Assembly (NCBI GenBank): GCA_030427705.1
Contig: JAUIBR010000014.1
Location: 1-64,000 of the forward strand
DNA length: 64,000 nucleotides
DNA from: a bacterium
GTDB taxonomy: Bacteria; Myxococcota_A; Bradymonadia; Bradymonadales; Bradymonadaceae
Direction of reading: 5' to 3'
Positions 1-9,320 of the stretch are shown piece after piece. Position 1 is the first letter of the stretch; every line of letters starts with the position of its first letter. The position numbers were made by a program, and so were the translations under genes. A model generated the notes under the pieces. That model saw nothing but the letters and a program-made list of their open reading frames with translations, had not been told where the DNA came from and ran no database searches.

Positions 1-148
1 TTTCGCAGACTGTTATTGGATAGGGGTTATGCTTCGCCGAAGTCCTCCGACGGCATTTTCAAAAGTCTGTGAACTCTGTGTTGAATCTGAGTAAATCTGC
101 GGACCTTCCCCCGCCCAAGTCGCAGCGTTCTGCCGCATGCCGATACCT
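1..148. repeat. Direct repeat, copy 1
   Basis: About 148 bp that recur almost unchanged at 262-408. Both copies start with TTTCGCAGACTGTT, run through AAAAGTCTGTGAACTCTGTG and end in GATACCT. The copy may extend left beyond the window. The 260-bp spacing and the lack of a plausible gene in either copy point to a duplicated intergenic repeat. No function is visible. Confidence 0.85.
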
Positions 149-261
149 CTTTGCCTTCGCGAGCTTTTTTGTGTCGTGTGCGAAGTTCTGACTCCTAAGG
201 TCCTCGGCTTTGAAGACCTTCGGTTCTAAGGTCCACAGATAGACACGGATTAGACACAGAA

Positions 262-408
262 TTTCGCAGACTGTTTTTGGATAGGGTTTATGCTTCGCCG
301 AACCTCCAACGCCATTTTCAAAAGTCTGTGAACTCTGTGTTGAATCTGAGTAAATCTGCGGACCTTCCGCAGCCCAAGGCGGAGCGTTCTGCCGCACGCT
401 GATACCTA
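262..408. repeat. Direct repeat, copy 2
   Basis: Second copy of the repeat at 1-148, with scattered substitutions concentrated near its ends. It finishes about 40 bp before the start of the FHA-GGDEF gene, so it may hold that gene's promoter. Nothing else is seen between 1 and 445. Confidence 0.85.
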
Positions 409-445
409 CTGCATCAATTCCTCTGTTTTGCGTTAGAATGGCGTC

Positions 446-2386
446 ATGAGCAGCAGTTTTAAGCCATGCGTTGTCATCATCTGCGGCGCAGATCTGGGGA
501 AGAAGTTTGATCTGGAAGGGGTGTCGACGATTGGCCGTCATTCTACGTGTGACGTGAAGTTGGATGATGCCGTCGTGTCGCGCTTTCACGCTGAAATCGA
601 GCAGACCAAAGATGGATGGCTGATTCGAGACCTGAACTCCGCAAACTGCACGTTCGTGAACGACGTCGAAGTTCAGGGCGACGAAGTATTACCTGACCGA
701 GCTACAATTCGAACTGGCCGGACCATCATGAAGTTCCTGTCTGATGAGCCCGAAGTCGATCTGGACCAGGAACGTGTCCATATCACTACGACAGACGGCC
801 TGACCGGGATTTGGAACAAGCGCTCCTTTATTGGCCAAGTTGGCAACGCGCTTGCCGAAGGCGAAACAGTCTCGGTTGCGATGCTGGACCTTGTCGATTT
901 CAAGGACGTCAACGACTACAACGGCTTCCTGGTCGGCGATATGGCGCTGCGTGATTTTGGCCAGCTCCTTCGGAGTGTTGTGGGGCACGATGGCGAGGTC
1001 GGCCGGATCGGCGGTGAAGAATTCGCAATCTGGACCAAAGGCAACGAGGAAGCGGTTCAAGACCTCGCGATGCGCATCAAGCGCCAAATGTACATTCGCG
1101 AGTTTGGCGCTCAAGACAAAGTCCAACTGCAAATCTGGATGGGTAGTGCACAGAGCCAAACCGGTCAGAAAGACATTGAGCTTGTTGCAGCCGCGGACCA
1201 AGACCTGGAAACCAAGCGAACGCAAACACGTGGGAGAGTGAACGTGACGGAAACATTGTCACAATTTGTCTTGTTTTCGAATCATCCTGACGAACTGTTT
1301 GAACTGCCGTTTGGTGAGCCAAGAATGGGCCGGTCGTCCTCGTGTGAAATCGTTCTGAAGAGTGCTCGAATCGCAAAGTCTCATGCGCGTCTGATCGTGT
1401 CTTCAGACGGCGTTGAAGTTGTCGATCACAACTCAACAAATGGAGTGTACGTTAATGGCGTGCGCATGAAGGCCGAGAGGTTTGGCGGTATCGGGCAGAA
1501 GGTCAGACTGAAGCTTGGTGATGTGTTCCATATCGGCGAGTTCAGCTTTGAGCTCGCGCTGGCCCCGTGGCTGGTTGTGGAGCCGCCTGGTGACCTGATC
1601 GTGACGCCCGACCCGGATGTCGAAACCTCTTGGAACGGTCGGTACGTGCCGCAGCAATGGAATGACGAGTTGTGGGCCGCCTACTATCTGCGCTGGCGCA
1701 AACTCGTGGTCGAGACGTTGTGTAGGGGTGAGCCGGTCAATGAAGACGAATGGCAATGGCCAATCACCGCGATCGGCACGATGTGTAGCCCACCCGTGAT
1801 TCAGTGGGTACGCGACCTACTGATCGAAGAAGACAATCGATTCTGGTTCTTGGGTTATCGCAATCTGTTCATCGACGCACTGGTTAACGCCGACCACGGG
1901 ATTGGCCCGTTGAGCGCGTTTAAGATCATGCAGGAGCATCCCGACCCAGCCGCAAAACAGCGCGCCACCGAAGGCTTAGCCAACCTCGCAAATCAGGATG
2001 GACACAAGAATCTTGCCACGGCGGTTTTGGATCGTGTTCCGAAAGACGCAACCAGCATCGCGGCGCTGGTGCTCCCGTTGTTTGAGCATGCCAGGAACTG
2101 CGAGGAGACGTGGCGTACCGAGACTTTCATGGATTACATGAGCCGCCCAAGCTTTGCAGAAGCCGCCGAAAACATCGTCTTTTCGATTTGGTCGTCCGGA
2201 GGGTTGGTCGACAACTTCCGGCCTTCTGAGGGAGCCCTCTTAACCATCGAGGACGCACGAGACTTGCAGCTCGGTCAGTATGTGAGCGTTGCTGAGTCAA
2301 AACATCTGACGCCGCAAGCCGTGCAGGCTTGGGAAGAACATCTGGCGGACTTCGAGATTATCCAGCCGTTCAACCAGTTCGAGTAA
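446..2386 (+). CDS. FHA-GGDEF-FHA signalling protein
   Basis: A 646-residue soluble protein. Residues about 25-95 form an FHA domain (GRHSTCDVKL, SRFHAEIE). Residues about 115-265 form a GGDEF domain with an intact GGEEF signature (189-193) and a metal-binding Asp in the MLDLVDFK segment. Residues about 275-370 form a second FHA domain (MGRSSSCEI, SHARLIV, NSTNGVYVNG). The last 270 residues are a helical region I do not recognise. GGDEF domains make cyclic di-GMP and FHA domains bind phosphothreonine, so the protein probably links Ser/Thr kinase signalling to cyclic di-GMP. The product-inhibition motif RxxD expected five residues before GGEEF is absent. Its stop codon abuts the stop of the convergent lipoprotein gene. 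Confidence 0.9.
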   Translation: MSSSFKPCVVIICGADLGKKFDLEGVSTIGRHSTCDVKLDDAVVSRFHAEIEQTKDGWLIRDLNSANCTFVNDVEVQGDEVLPDRATIRTGRTIMKFLSDEPEVDLDQERVHITTTDGLTGIWNKRSFIGQVGNALAEGETVSVAMLDLVDFKDVNDYNGFLVGDMALRDFGQLLRSVVGHDGEVGRIGGEEFAIWTKGNEEAVQDLAMRIKRQMYIREFGAQDKVQLQIWMGSAQSQTGQKDIELVAAADQDLETKRTQTRGRVNVTETLSQFVLFSNHPDELFELPFGEPRMGRSSSCEIVLKSARIAKSHARLIVSSDGVEVVDHNSTNGVYVNGVRMKAERFGGIGQKVRLKLGDVFHIGEFSFELALAPWLVVEPPGDLIVTPDPDVETSWNGRYVPQQWNDELWAAYYLRWRKLVVETLCRGEPVNEDEWQWPITAIGTMCSPPVIQWVRDLLIEEDNRFWFLGYRNLFIDALVNADHGIGPLSAFKIMQEHPDPAAKQRATEGLANLANQDGHKNLATAVLDRVPKDATSIAALVLPLFEHARNCEETWRTETFMDYMSRPSFAEAAENIVFSIWSSGGLVDNFRPSEGALLTIEDARDLQLGQYVSVAESKHLTPQAVQAWEEHLADFEIIQPFNQFE

Positions 2387-3109
2387 CTACTCGCGCATGT
2401 GTTCCATGCGGTCGTACTCAATTGATTGGGGAGGCTTCATGGTCTTCGAGGCGAGCTTTCCATCTGCAACCGAGATGTGCTGCTTCTTATAGTCGACCTC
2501 AATGAGCGTGCCGCATGACTGCACGTCCTGCTCAACCAACCACAGTGCAGCATCATCCGAAGCTTCTTTGGTATTGAACCCAAACGTCAGCCCGGCCCGG
2601 TCAGCAAAAACGCAGACCAACAGCTTGGGGCGCATCTCCCTTCCAATCAGCTTCCGCTTGCCATCAACCTCTCCAATCACGCCGACCCAATAGAAGTTCT
2701 CGAGCTCACCGTGGCCTTCGAGCTGCCCTTCCTGGCGGACCTGAACGACCGTTTCTTTTCCAGGATTCGCATCCAGATGTCCGTCAAATGACTCGACTTT
2801 CTGCTTCTCAAATTCCGACAAGAAGCTGGCATTAAACTCAGGGTCGAGCTCTTTCATGATGGCCTTGGCCTCGTCCCATTTCTTCGCGTCCATCGCAGCT
2901 TGAAGCTTGGTCTTCCACGCTTTCAAGGCGTCGGGACTATCCAGCGGCGAGGTCGTCTTGGCGGGCTCAGCAGCGGCTGGCTCATGTGTTTCCGATGGCG
3001 TATCAGCTTCTGCGGATTCTGAGGGCACCTCTTGGGTTTCTACAGTCTGGGGCGCGGCCTTCTGGTCGCAGCTAATCGCAAAGAGTGCGAGGATCAGGAT
3101 TATCTTCAC
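2387..3109 (-). CDS. Lipoprotein of unknown function
   Basis: About 240 residues. I chose the GTG at 3109 because AGAGGA lies seven bases upstream and it gives a clean lipoprotein signal (VKIILILALFAISC). The mature part begins with a low-complexity Pro/Glu/Ala/Thr stretch, then a short charged helical segment (LKAWKTKLQAAMDAKKWDEA), then a region with no recognised domain. It is probably an envelope protein. It is divergent from darP across 64 bp, which must hold both promoters. Confidence 0.7.
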   Translation of the reverse strand: MKIILILALFAISCDQKAAPQTVETQEVPSESAEADTPSETHEPAAAEPAKTTSPLDSPDALKAWKTKLQAAMDAKKWDEAKAIMKELDPEFNASFLSEFEKQKVESFDGHLDANPGKETVVQVRQEGQLEGHGELENFYWVGVIGEVDGKRKLIGREMRPKLLVCVFADRAGLTFGFNTKEASDDAALWLVEQDVQSCGTLIEVDYKKQHISVADGKLASKTMKPPQSIEYDRMEHMRE

Positions 3110-3173
3110 GGGCTTCCTCTGGAGTGTTTCAAACGGTGTTGTGGTAAAGCAATCTACGCCTGAGGAGGCTTTC

Positions 3174-3653
3174 ATGGAACCAGAAGACGAAGAATACAAG
3201 AGTCGGTCGCAACAAAAACGCGACTATGAAGAGGTCAAAGACCTGGTCAGTCAGCTTATCGACCTCCCCGCGCAGAAGCTGAAACTCATCCCGTTGGCCG
3301 ACAGCGTCCGCGCTGACATCCGCGAGGCAGGGAAGATGTCCAAATCCGCTTTGAATCGGCAGATACGCTTCATCGCAAGCCGACTAGACGACGAGGATGT
3401 CGCGGCCATACGTACGGCACTGGTCGAGGGGCCCAAAGCGCCTGAAGCGAAGGCTCCAGACGAAGCACAGCTCCTAGGTGAAGCGTTGGTCGCTGGAGAC
3501 AACGACGTCCTGAGCGACTTCATTGAAAAGCGACCAGGAATCGACGTTCAGCGCCTACGCCAGCTCGTCCGAAACGCAAAGAAAGAGCGCAAGAATGCCA
3601 AAGACGGCAAGGCCTTTGACGCGTTGACTGCCCACCTTAAAGCGATCGAGTGA
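3174..3653 (+). CDS. darP: Ribosome-associated protein DarP/YjgA (DUF615)
   Basis: 159 residues from the ATG at 3174, preceded by GAGGAGG at 3162-3168; an in-frame upstream extension would lack this site. The order of short motifs fits the DUF615/YjgA family: LVSQLIDLPAQKLKLIPL, then a basic helix with SKSALNRQIRFIASRLDDED, then a charged C-terminal helix rich in Lys. In E. coli the family acts in late 50S subunit assembly. It is a single gene, convergent with trkH. Confidence 0.85.
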   Translation: MEPEDEEYKSRSQQKRDYEEVKDLVSQLIDLPAQKLKLIPLADSVRADIREAGKMSKSALNRQIRFIASRLDDEDVAAIRTALVEGPKAPEAKAPDEAQLLGEALVAGDNDVLSDFIEKRPGIDVQRLRQLVRNAKKERKNAKDGKAFDALTAHLKAIE

Positions 3654-3661
3654 AGTCCGTC

Positions 3662-5146
3662 CTACCCGCGCCAGAAGCTGGGGTAGAGCAAAACAAGCGC
3701 CGAGAACATCTCCAGGCGTCCGGCCAACATCAGCATCGAAAGGAACCACTTCCCAAAATCGCTGATGAAACCAAAGTTGTGCGACGGTCCGACCTGCCCA
3801 AATCCGGGGCCGATATTCATCAAACTGGCGACGACGCTGGTCGTGGCAGAGATGATATCCATCCCGTCGCTCAGCGACATAACAAGCCCACCTACGACCA
3901 CGATCACGATGTTGATGGCAAAATAGAGCAGCGCCAGATGGATAATGGAGTTCTCGATACGCTCGCCGTTCAGGCGCACCGAAACGACCGTTAGCGGCTG
4001 GAAGTAGGACTTCTTCACGAATGCGGACATGAACTTAAAAATGATGACGTAGTGCGCGATCTTGATACCGCTCGACGTCGAGCCTGTGCAGGCTCCGATG
4101 AACGCAACGGCGTAGACCAACATTTGGGCCGCGGATGGCCATTGTTCGTAGTCGGTCGTCGTGTACCCAGTCGTCGTCAGAATCGACATGATCTGGAAGA
4201 ACCCATGTCGCGCTGAATTGGCAAAGTCGTAGGTGCCGGCCTGCCACAAAATCAACGTGGTGAAGAGGCAAAATCCCAGAACGACGATCACGTACCAACG
4301 CAGTTCGGTGTTCGTCCAAATCTTCTTCCAGTCGCCATGAATCACGTAGAAGAAGAGGATGAACGACACGCCGCCACAGAACATGAAGAACGTGATAACC
4401 CAGTCGAAATACGCGTTGTCGTAGTGCCCGATGCTCGAGTTATACGGTGAGTATCCAGACGTTGAGATCGTGCCAAAGGCGTGGCACATCGCATCAAAGA
4501 GCGACATCCCACCCAACATCATCATCACGATCTGCAGCGCGTTCAGGCCCAGATAAATGCCCCACAAGATGTACATTGCGTCGCGATTTCTGGACGAAAT
4601 ACGCTCGCGCGTCAGCACCTGTCCGGGTGAGGATTCAGCGCGAAACAGGCGCAGCCCGCCCATACCATGCGGCAAGAGCAGGACCGCCAAGGTCACGAAC
4701 CCCATGCCTCCAATCAGGTGGGTTTCGCTTCGCCACAGCAGCAAACCATGCGGCAGTGACTCGATGTCACTTAGGATTGTCGCGCCGGTCGTCGTGTAGC
4801 CGGACATCATCTCGAAAAATGCGTCCGTGAACGACGGGATCGAGCCATGGATAATGAATGGGAGCCCCGACAAGGCCGAAACGACGATCCAACCGATGGT
4901 CGCCGCTGCGAGTGCCTGTTTGGGTTGCAAATCTGTGCGGGAGCGGAAGAACCAGGCAAGCGGTGCGCCGCAACACGCCGTGATGAGGGCCGACAACGCT
5001 AGCGCTTGGAAATCGCCTTCCTGATAAATCAGCGATGCGCCGATTGGCAAAATCATGGTCGCAGCAACGACCAGCAAGAGCATGCCGAGCACGTAAGCCA
5101 GCGGTCCCCACTGCTTCAACAAAAGGTGACGCCGTGACTCACTCAT
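3662..5146 (-). CDS. trkH: Potassium uptake protein TrkH
   Basis: 494 residues, integral membrane, with many hydrophobic helices and the repeated P-loop signatures of the TrkH/KtrB family (TTTGATILSDIE, GGMGFVTLAVLLLP, GTISTSGYSPYNSS, GCTGSTSSGIKI). It forms the translocating subunit of a Trk potassium uptake system in the inner membrane. It lies downstream of trkA with an ATGA overlap (5143-5146), so translation is probably coupled. Length is normal for the family. Confidence 0.95.
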   Translation of the reverse strand: MSESRRHLLLKQWGPLAYVLGMLLLVVAATMILPIGASLIYQEGDFQALALSALITACCGAPLAWFFRSRTDLQPKQALAAATIGWIVVSALSGLPFIIHGSIPSFTDAFFEMMSGYTTTGATILSDIESLPHGLLLWRSETHLIGGMGFVTLAVLLLPHGMGGLRLFRAESSPGQVLTRERISSRNRDAMYILWGIYLGLNALQIVMMMLGGMSLFDAMCHAFGTISTSGYSPYNSSIGHYDNAYFDWVITFFMFCGGVSFILFFYVIHGDWKKIWTNTELRWYVIVVLGFCLFTTLILWQAGTYDFANSARHGFFQIMSILTTTGYTTTDYEQWPSAAQMLVYAVAFIGACTGSTSSGIKIAHYVIIFKFMSAFVKKSYFQPLTVVSVRLNGERIENSIIHLALLYFAINIVIVVVGGLVMSLSDGMDIISATTSVVASLMNIGPGFGQVGPSHNFGFISDFGKWFLSMLMLAGRLEMFSALVLLYPSFWRG

Positions 5147-6537
5147 GACATGAACATGCGCTGAAGGTCACCCAGGTCATCTTCGCGGCAGATACACACC
5201 ACCCGGTCACCTGCCAGAATCTGGGTCAGGCCAAGACCGATTTCCCATTTGCCGTCTTCATTGAGCAGTCCGCCGATCACGACCCGGCCATGCACTTCGG
5301 TGAGTGCGTGAAGTGGCTTGCGGGTAATCGGGGCGCCTTGTTCGGCGACCAACTCTACGACCTCGGCGTCACAGCCATGCAAGTGCGCAACTGCAAACAC
5401 GTGACCACGACGGACGTAGCGCAAGATTTCATTGGCGCCTAAGACCTTTTCGTCCAAGACGATATCGATATCCATCGCTGAGGCGAGCGCGACGTACTCT
5501 TCCTTTTTCACAAGGGCGACGGTCTTGCCGATTCGAGCGCGTTTGTCGTCACCCCGCATCTGGATGACGTGCTTGGCCAAGACGCTGCTCATGATATTCG
5601 TTTCGTTCTCGCCAGTCGCAGCGACGATCGTGTCCATCTGCAGCAATCCCGCGTCCAAGAGCGCTTCGCGGGTGGACCCGTCGCCATGCAGAACTTCGGT
5701 GTTTCGAAGGATGTGCAGCAGCTCTTCGGCGCGTTGTTCGTTTTTCTCGATTAACCGCACGTTGAAAGGCTTCTGCAATAGCTGCGCAATCCGCTTACCA
5801 ATGAGGCCACCGCCAATAATCATGAGGTTTTGGCGCCGGTCTTCCTCCATCTTCGCGATGGTCATCAATTGAGGGCGAAGCTCGCAGGTCGTGATGATGT
5901 AGAGACGGTCCCCGGGCTCGATCACGAATCCACCGGTGGGGATAATCGTGTCGATATCACGAGCAACCGCGACGACACGGAACGGGAAGTCGTCATACCG
6001 CTTGGCCAAATCCGCCAGGCGGGTGTTTGCCATCGGTGAGTCGCGGTCGACCGTCATGGCGACCACCTGGAGATTGCCGTCGTCACCGATATCGATGACG
6101 ACGTTGCCGGAACTACTCTTGAGCAAGCGCGCAACTTCACGCGCCGCCAGCTCTTTGGGTCGAATCAGCAAGTCGATATCGAGGTCTTCGGCGGTGAGAA
6201 TCGCACCTTTGGACCAAAGCTCCATCGTCCGCACACGGGCGATACGCTGTTCGATGCCTAGTTTCTTCGCGATGATTGCCGCAAGGATATTGAGCGTGTC
6301 GTCGTCCGTGACGGCGATCATGTAGTCCATTTTGGACGCTTCCGCCTGATGCCAGGTCGAGAAGCTGCGCGCGTCACCCTGAATCAGCCGGACATCGAGC
6401 TCGGCATCAGCGTGCGCGATGATGTCGCGATTGTTTTCAATCGCAGTGACCTGATGACCTGCGCGACTGAGCCGGCGCGCGACATGCTCACCAACGCCCC
6501 CAAGCCCCAACACAAGAATGTTCTCCGACTTCTTCAT
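5143..6537 (-). CDS. trkA: Trk system regulatory subunit TrkA
   Basis: 464 residues from the ATG at 6537, with GGGAGA a few bases upstream; a longer in-frame extension to 6612 lacks a ribosome binding site. Two RCK repeats are visible. Each starts with a Rossmann dinucleotide-binding motif (GLGGVGEHVARRL near residue 8; IGGGLIGKRIAQLL near residue 225) and ends with a TrkA-C segment. Cytoplasmic TrkA binds NAD(H) and ATP and gates TrkH. It is the first gene of the two-gene trkA-trkH operon. Confidence 0.95.
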   Translation of the reverse strand: MKKSENILVLGLGGVGEHVARRLSRAGHQVTAIENNRDIIAHADAELDVRLIQGDARSFSTWHQAEASKMDYMIAVTDDDTLNILAAIIAKKLGIEQRIARVRTMELWSKGAILTAEDLDIDLLIRPKELAAREVARLLKSSSGNVVIDIGDDGNLQVVAMTVDRDSPMANTRLADLAKRYDDFPFRVVAVARDIDTIIPTGGFVIEPGDRLYIITTCELRPQLMTIAKMEEDRRQNLMIIGGGLIGKRIAQLLQKPFNVRLIEKNEQRAEELLHILRNTEVLHGDGSTREALLDAGLLQMDTIVAATGENETNIMSSVLAKHVIQMRGDDKRARIGKTVALVKKEEYVALASAMDIDIVLDEKVLGANEILRYVRRGHVFAVAHLHGCDAEVVELVAEQGAPITRKPLHALTEVHGRVVIGGLLNEDGKWEIGLGLTQILAGDRVVCICREDDLGDLQRMFMS

Positions 6538-6608
6538 GTTCTCCCGTATTGCTTGAGTACGTGAAACGGCCGGTAATCGAGGCAACCATACGCCGATTTC
6601 TGGGGTAT

Positions 6609-6760
6609 GCAAGGGGAGGGGTTCGGCTTTGCCTCACCGGGTTGGTTCGCCTTTGGCTCACCGATTTGGTTCGGCTTTGCCTCACCGATTTGGTTCGGCT
6701 TTGCCTCACCGTTGCAGGCTTCGGCTTCGCCTCGCCGTTGCAGCTCACTTCGTTCGCGTT
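6609..6760. repeat. Mosaic repeat A (GGTTCGGCTTTGCCTCACCG units)
   Basis: Four near-identical units of about 24 bp, each with the core GGTTCGGCTTTGCCTCACCG, then a CAGCTCACTTCGTTCGCGTT segment that ends exactly at the stop codon of the lipoprotein gene at 6761. The second part matches units seen at 10.5, 41.5, 43.0 and 48.8 kb. Confidence 0.85.
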
Positions 6761-8044
6761 TTAGGGTTGGACGAGGCCCTCGATGTAGTTAGCAACGGCA
6801 GCGAATTCATTCCCAAACTCTGGGTCGCAACTGCCGCAGCAAGAGCCATCTACGGTATGTTGTCCAATTCGAAGCGTGGTTTCTTTGCAACTCGCACAAC
6901 TGTCGTCTGTGCTTTGTTTTGGCGGGATATTCAATACTATCCCGCGTAGTTCATGGGCTTCGGTTCGTGTGAGGCGGACCTCGGTCGTTCCGGCATCTTC
7001 TGGGGTAATCCTGACGCTAAGATTGTTGATGAAGATACGTCCGCGAAACCCTGGTTCTTGGCATGGTTCGCCTGTGTCGGTGACCGTGAGCTCGACTTCA
7101 CTGATAAATGGACCCGACAATGCACCGGGAAACTCTGTTCTGCTGGGGTCAAGGCACGCACACGGACCTTCAAATCCGTTGCACGTTGACCAGTCTTGGA
7201 AACCGGAATGGAACAACATTGCGGTATCGCCCTTTGTGTATGCTTGAGCCTCGTGGTTATTGGCGAAGTATGGTTCGTTTCCGAAACAAACCGGCACAAG
7301 TGTCAACTCGCACTTCCCATCCGCCAGAGTGAACGCAGGTACATCAACCAATCCGCAGCCGGCCACGCGGCAGTCACGACGATTTGTGAAGTCAGCGCAC
7401 GCAGGTGATTGGTTCGGTTCGGCGCTCTCCACAGCCTCACACTGCCCGGCTTCGCAATAAGATCTGACACGCGGCCAACCATCTGGGCATTCGTTGTGGG
7501 TAAAGCTGTCACAAGCGCTATTCCACAAGTCCGCTTTTGAAATCTCGTCCTTCGCAACACCGATATAGGGTCCGCAGGCTGGCTGAGTGACACATGGGTT
7601 CAACGGAACCGCTCGACAATCCTGCGTTTTGAAGCAGGTACGGTCCCAATCTTCAGGTGGTTCAACGGAGTCCGGTGACACGGCTCCAGGGCCGAAAGCG
7701 CAGCGATTATCAACGCATGCTGCTTCGCCAGGTGATCCGTAGAGGCTGTTTCGGTTGTCGTAATGATCTTCGCACTCAATACCTTCACGTGTTTGCTCAA
7801 ACGACGCTTGGTCAACCTTGCGGATCACTGTGTCCACTACCGGCGGGCAATTACAAACACACGCCCGAACCGCAACACATTCATCGTTCGTGGCGCAGCT
7901 CAAATCGTACGCCGATACGTCCACCTGAACCGGCGGATAATACATAGTGTTGACGGAGTTTTTGCTATCATCGGAACCTGAGCCGCAGCCCAAAACCAGA
8001 ACCAAGAACCCCAAACCGAATAGAGACAATATCTCACGGCGCAT
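6761..8044 (-). CDS. Cys-rich lipoprotein, tandem paralogue 2
   Basis: 427 residues with a lipobox (LVLVLGC, Cys about 20) and many cysteines. It is clearly homologous along its length to the upstream neighbour. Shared blocks are the N-terminal DECxAVRxCVCNCPP motif, a CVDNxCxFGP segment, a DxPxFxLxDxxC segment, a GPCxCxxPS block and a C-terminal CCGxCDPEF motif followed by a VAxYxEGL tail. It is probably a surface or periplasm-facing disulfide-rich protein of unknown function. It overlaps the upstream paralogue by 11 bases, indicating an operon. Confidence 0.85.
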   Translation of the reverse strand: MRREILSLFGLGFLVLVLGCGSGSDDSKNSVNTMYYPPVQVDVSAYDLSCATNDECVAVRACVCNCPPVVDTVIRKVDQASFEQTREGIECEDHYDNRNSLYGSPGEAACVDNRCAFGPGAVSPDSVEPPEDWDRTCFKTQDCRAVPLNPCVTQPACGPYIGVAKDEISKADLWNSACDSFTHNECPDGWPRVRSYCEAGQCEAVESAEPNQSPACADFTNRRDCRVAGCGLVDVPAFTLADGKCELTLVPVCFGNEPYFANNHEAQAYTKGDTAMLFHSGFQDWSTCNGFEGPCACLDPSRTEFPGALSGPFISEVELTVTDTGEPCQEPGFRGRIFINNLSVRITPEDAGTTEVRLTRTEAHELRGIVLNIPPKQSTDDSCASCKETTLRIGQHTVDGSCCGSCDPEFGNEFAAVANYIEGLVQP

Positions 8045-9320
8045 CGATTAGTCCTTCAAGGTAGGTGGCAACTGCGTCGAACGCGACTTGGTATTCTGGG
8101 TCGCATGCCCCACAACATTCGCGACCTTCTGAAGTCGATTCAACCTTCAGCAGCGACAGACGGCATGCTGGGCAGGTTTGGCCCGATGGCGTTTTTGGTG
8201 GCACGGCGACCACGAGCTCCTGCAACCGGTCAATCTGCTCCTGAGTGAGCTGCTTCGTGACAGGGTCCTCGCCGTCAGGCGTGATGGTTAGCTCGAAACG
8301 ATCGAGCGCGAATTCACCCACGAAACCTGTCTCATCGCATGGCTCTGAGTCGTTCCAAGCGCGGTATTCCAAACGACGCAAGTGCTCGACCGCTGACGGG
8401 AAGGCGGTCAAACTGGGGTTCACGCAAACGCAGGGTCCGGTGTTTCCGGAGCACTCTTCCCAGTCGCTGAACCCGGCGTAGAACAACATGGCGAGGTCAT
8501 CTTTGTAGTACCGTCTGGCAACATTGTTGTTCGCGGAATCAGGACCGCCGTTATCGCTCCAAGCCAGGCAGAGCGGAATCATGGCCACTTTGCACTGGTC
8601 ATCTTCCAACAAGAATCCAGGTACATCGATCAAACTGCAATTTGCGCGAACGCACGCTTCACGGTCAGTAATTGCCGAACATTCAGCTGCGGTGGGCACG
8701 GCTCTGGGGTTGTAATCGGCAACCTCACACGCTCCATCCTGGCAGAACGCGCGCATCGCCGGACGATCGCACGCGTCATCACCAGCGGTGAATTGGTCAC
8801 ACGCAAGGTTCCATGGCCAAACATCGAACTCGGACTGCTGGTTGATGCCTTCGTAAGTGGCCCCGCAATATGGTTTGACGGCGCATTGATTGACGATAGC
8901 CACGCTACACTCACGACTAAATCGACATCCACGCTCCCATTGTTCAGGCGGCACAACTTCTACATCCGAAGCCGTGCTTGCGGGCCCAAAATCGCACTGA
9001 TTGTCGACGCAGGCTGCGAACTGATTTTCGTCACCAATTCTTGCATTGGGAGTGGGGTCTTCCCAGTTGTCCTCGCAGTCAACTGCCGCGCGGTCTTCTT
9101 CGAACCGCTCCAAGTCTTCCGCTCGGATAACCGCGTCGTTTATCGGCGGGCAGTTGCAGACACAGGTTCGTACCGCCGCGCATTCGTCATTGGTCGAACA
9201 TGTCCTGTCGTAGTCCAACAAAGACACGCGCACCGGTGCGTTCTCATCTGTTGAATCGCAACTCAGGGCGAAACAGAGCCCAACAAACAGCACCCATAGT
9301 GTCCAGTTCCAAGATGTCAT
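8034..9320 (-). CDS. Cys-rich lipoprotein, tandem paralogue 1
   Basis: 428 residues, lipobox CFALSC, same Cys pattern as the downstream paralogue (CSTNDECAAVRTCVCNCPP, CCGACDPEYQ). The pair arose by tandem duplication and has diverged well past simple redundancy. Its ATG (9318-9320) directly abuts the stop codon of the gene before it, so all three lipoproteins (10064 down to 6761) look co-transcribed. I recognise no catalytic motif. Confidence 0.85.
   Translation of the reverse strand: MTSWNWTLWVLFVGLCFALSCDSTDENAPVRVSLLDYDRTCSTNDECAAVRTCVCNCPPINDAVIRAEDLERFEEDRAAVDCEDNWEDPTPNARIGDENQFAACVDNQCDFGPASTASDVEVVPPEQWERGCRFSRECSVAIVNQCAVKPYCGATYEGINQQSEFDVWPWNLACDQFTAGDDACDRPAMRAFCQDGACEVADYNPRAVPTAAECSAITDREACVRANCSLIDVPGFLLEDDQCKVAMIPLCLAWSDNGGPDSANNNVARRYYKDDLAMLFYAGFSDWEECSGNTGPCVCVNPSLTAFPSAVEHLRRLEYRAWNDSEPCDETGFVGEFALDRFELTITPDGEDPVTKQLTQEQIDRLQELVVAVPPKTPSGQTCPACRLSLLKVESTSEGRECCGACDPEYQVAFDAVATYLEGLIDAP

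Noticed and set aside
2907-3173. N-terminal extension of DarP back to 2907
   Set aside because: It overlaps the divergent lipoprotein gene, lacks a ribosome binding site and has a composition unlike DUF615 proteins; GAGGAGG precedes the ATG at 3174.
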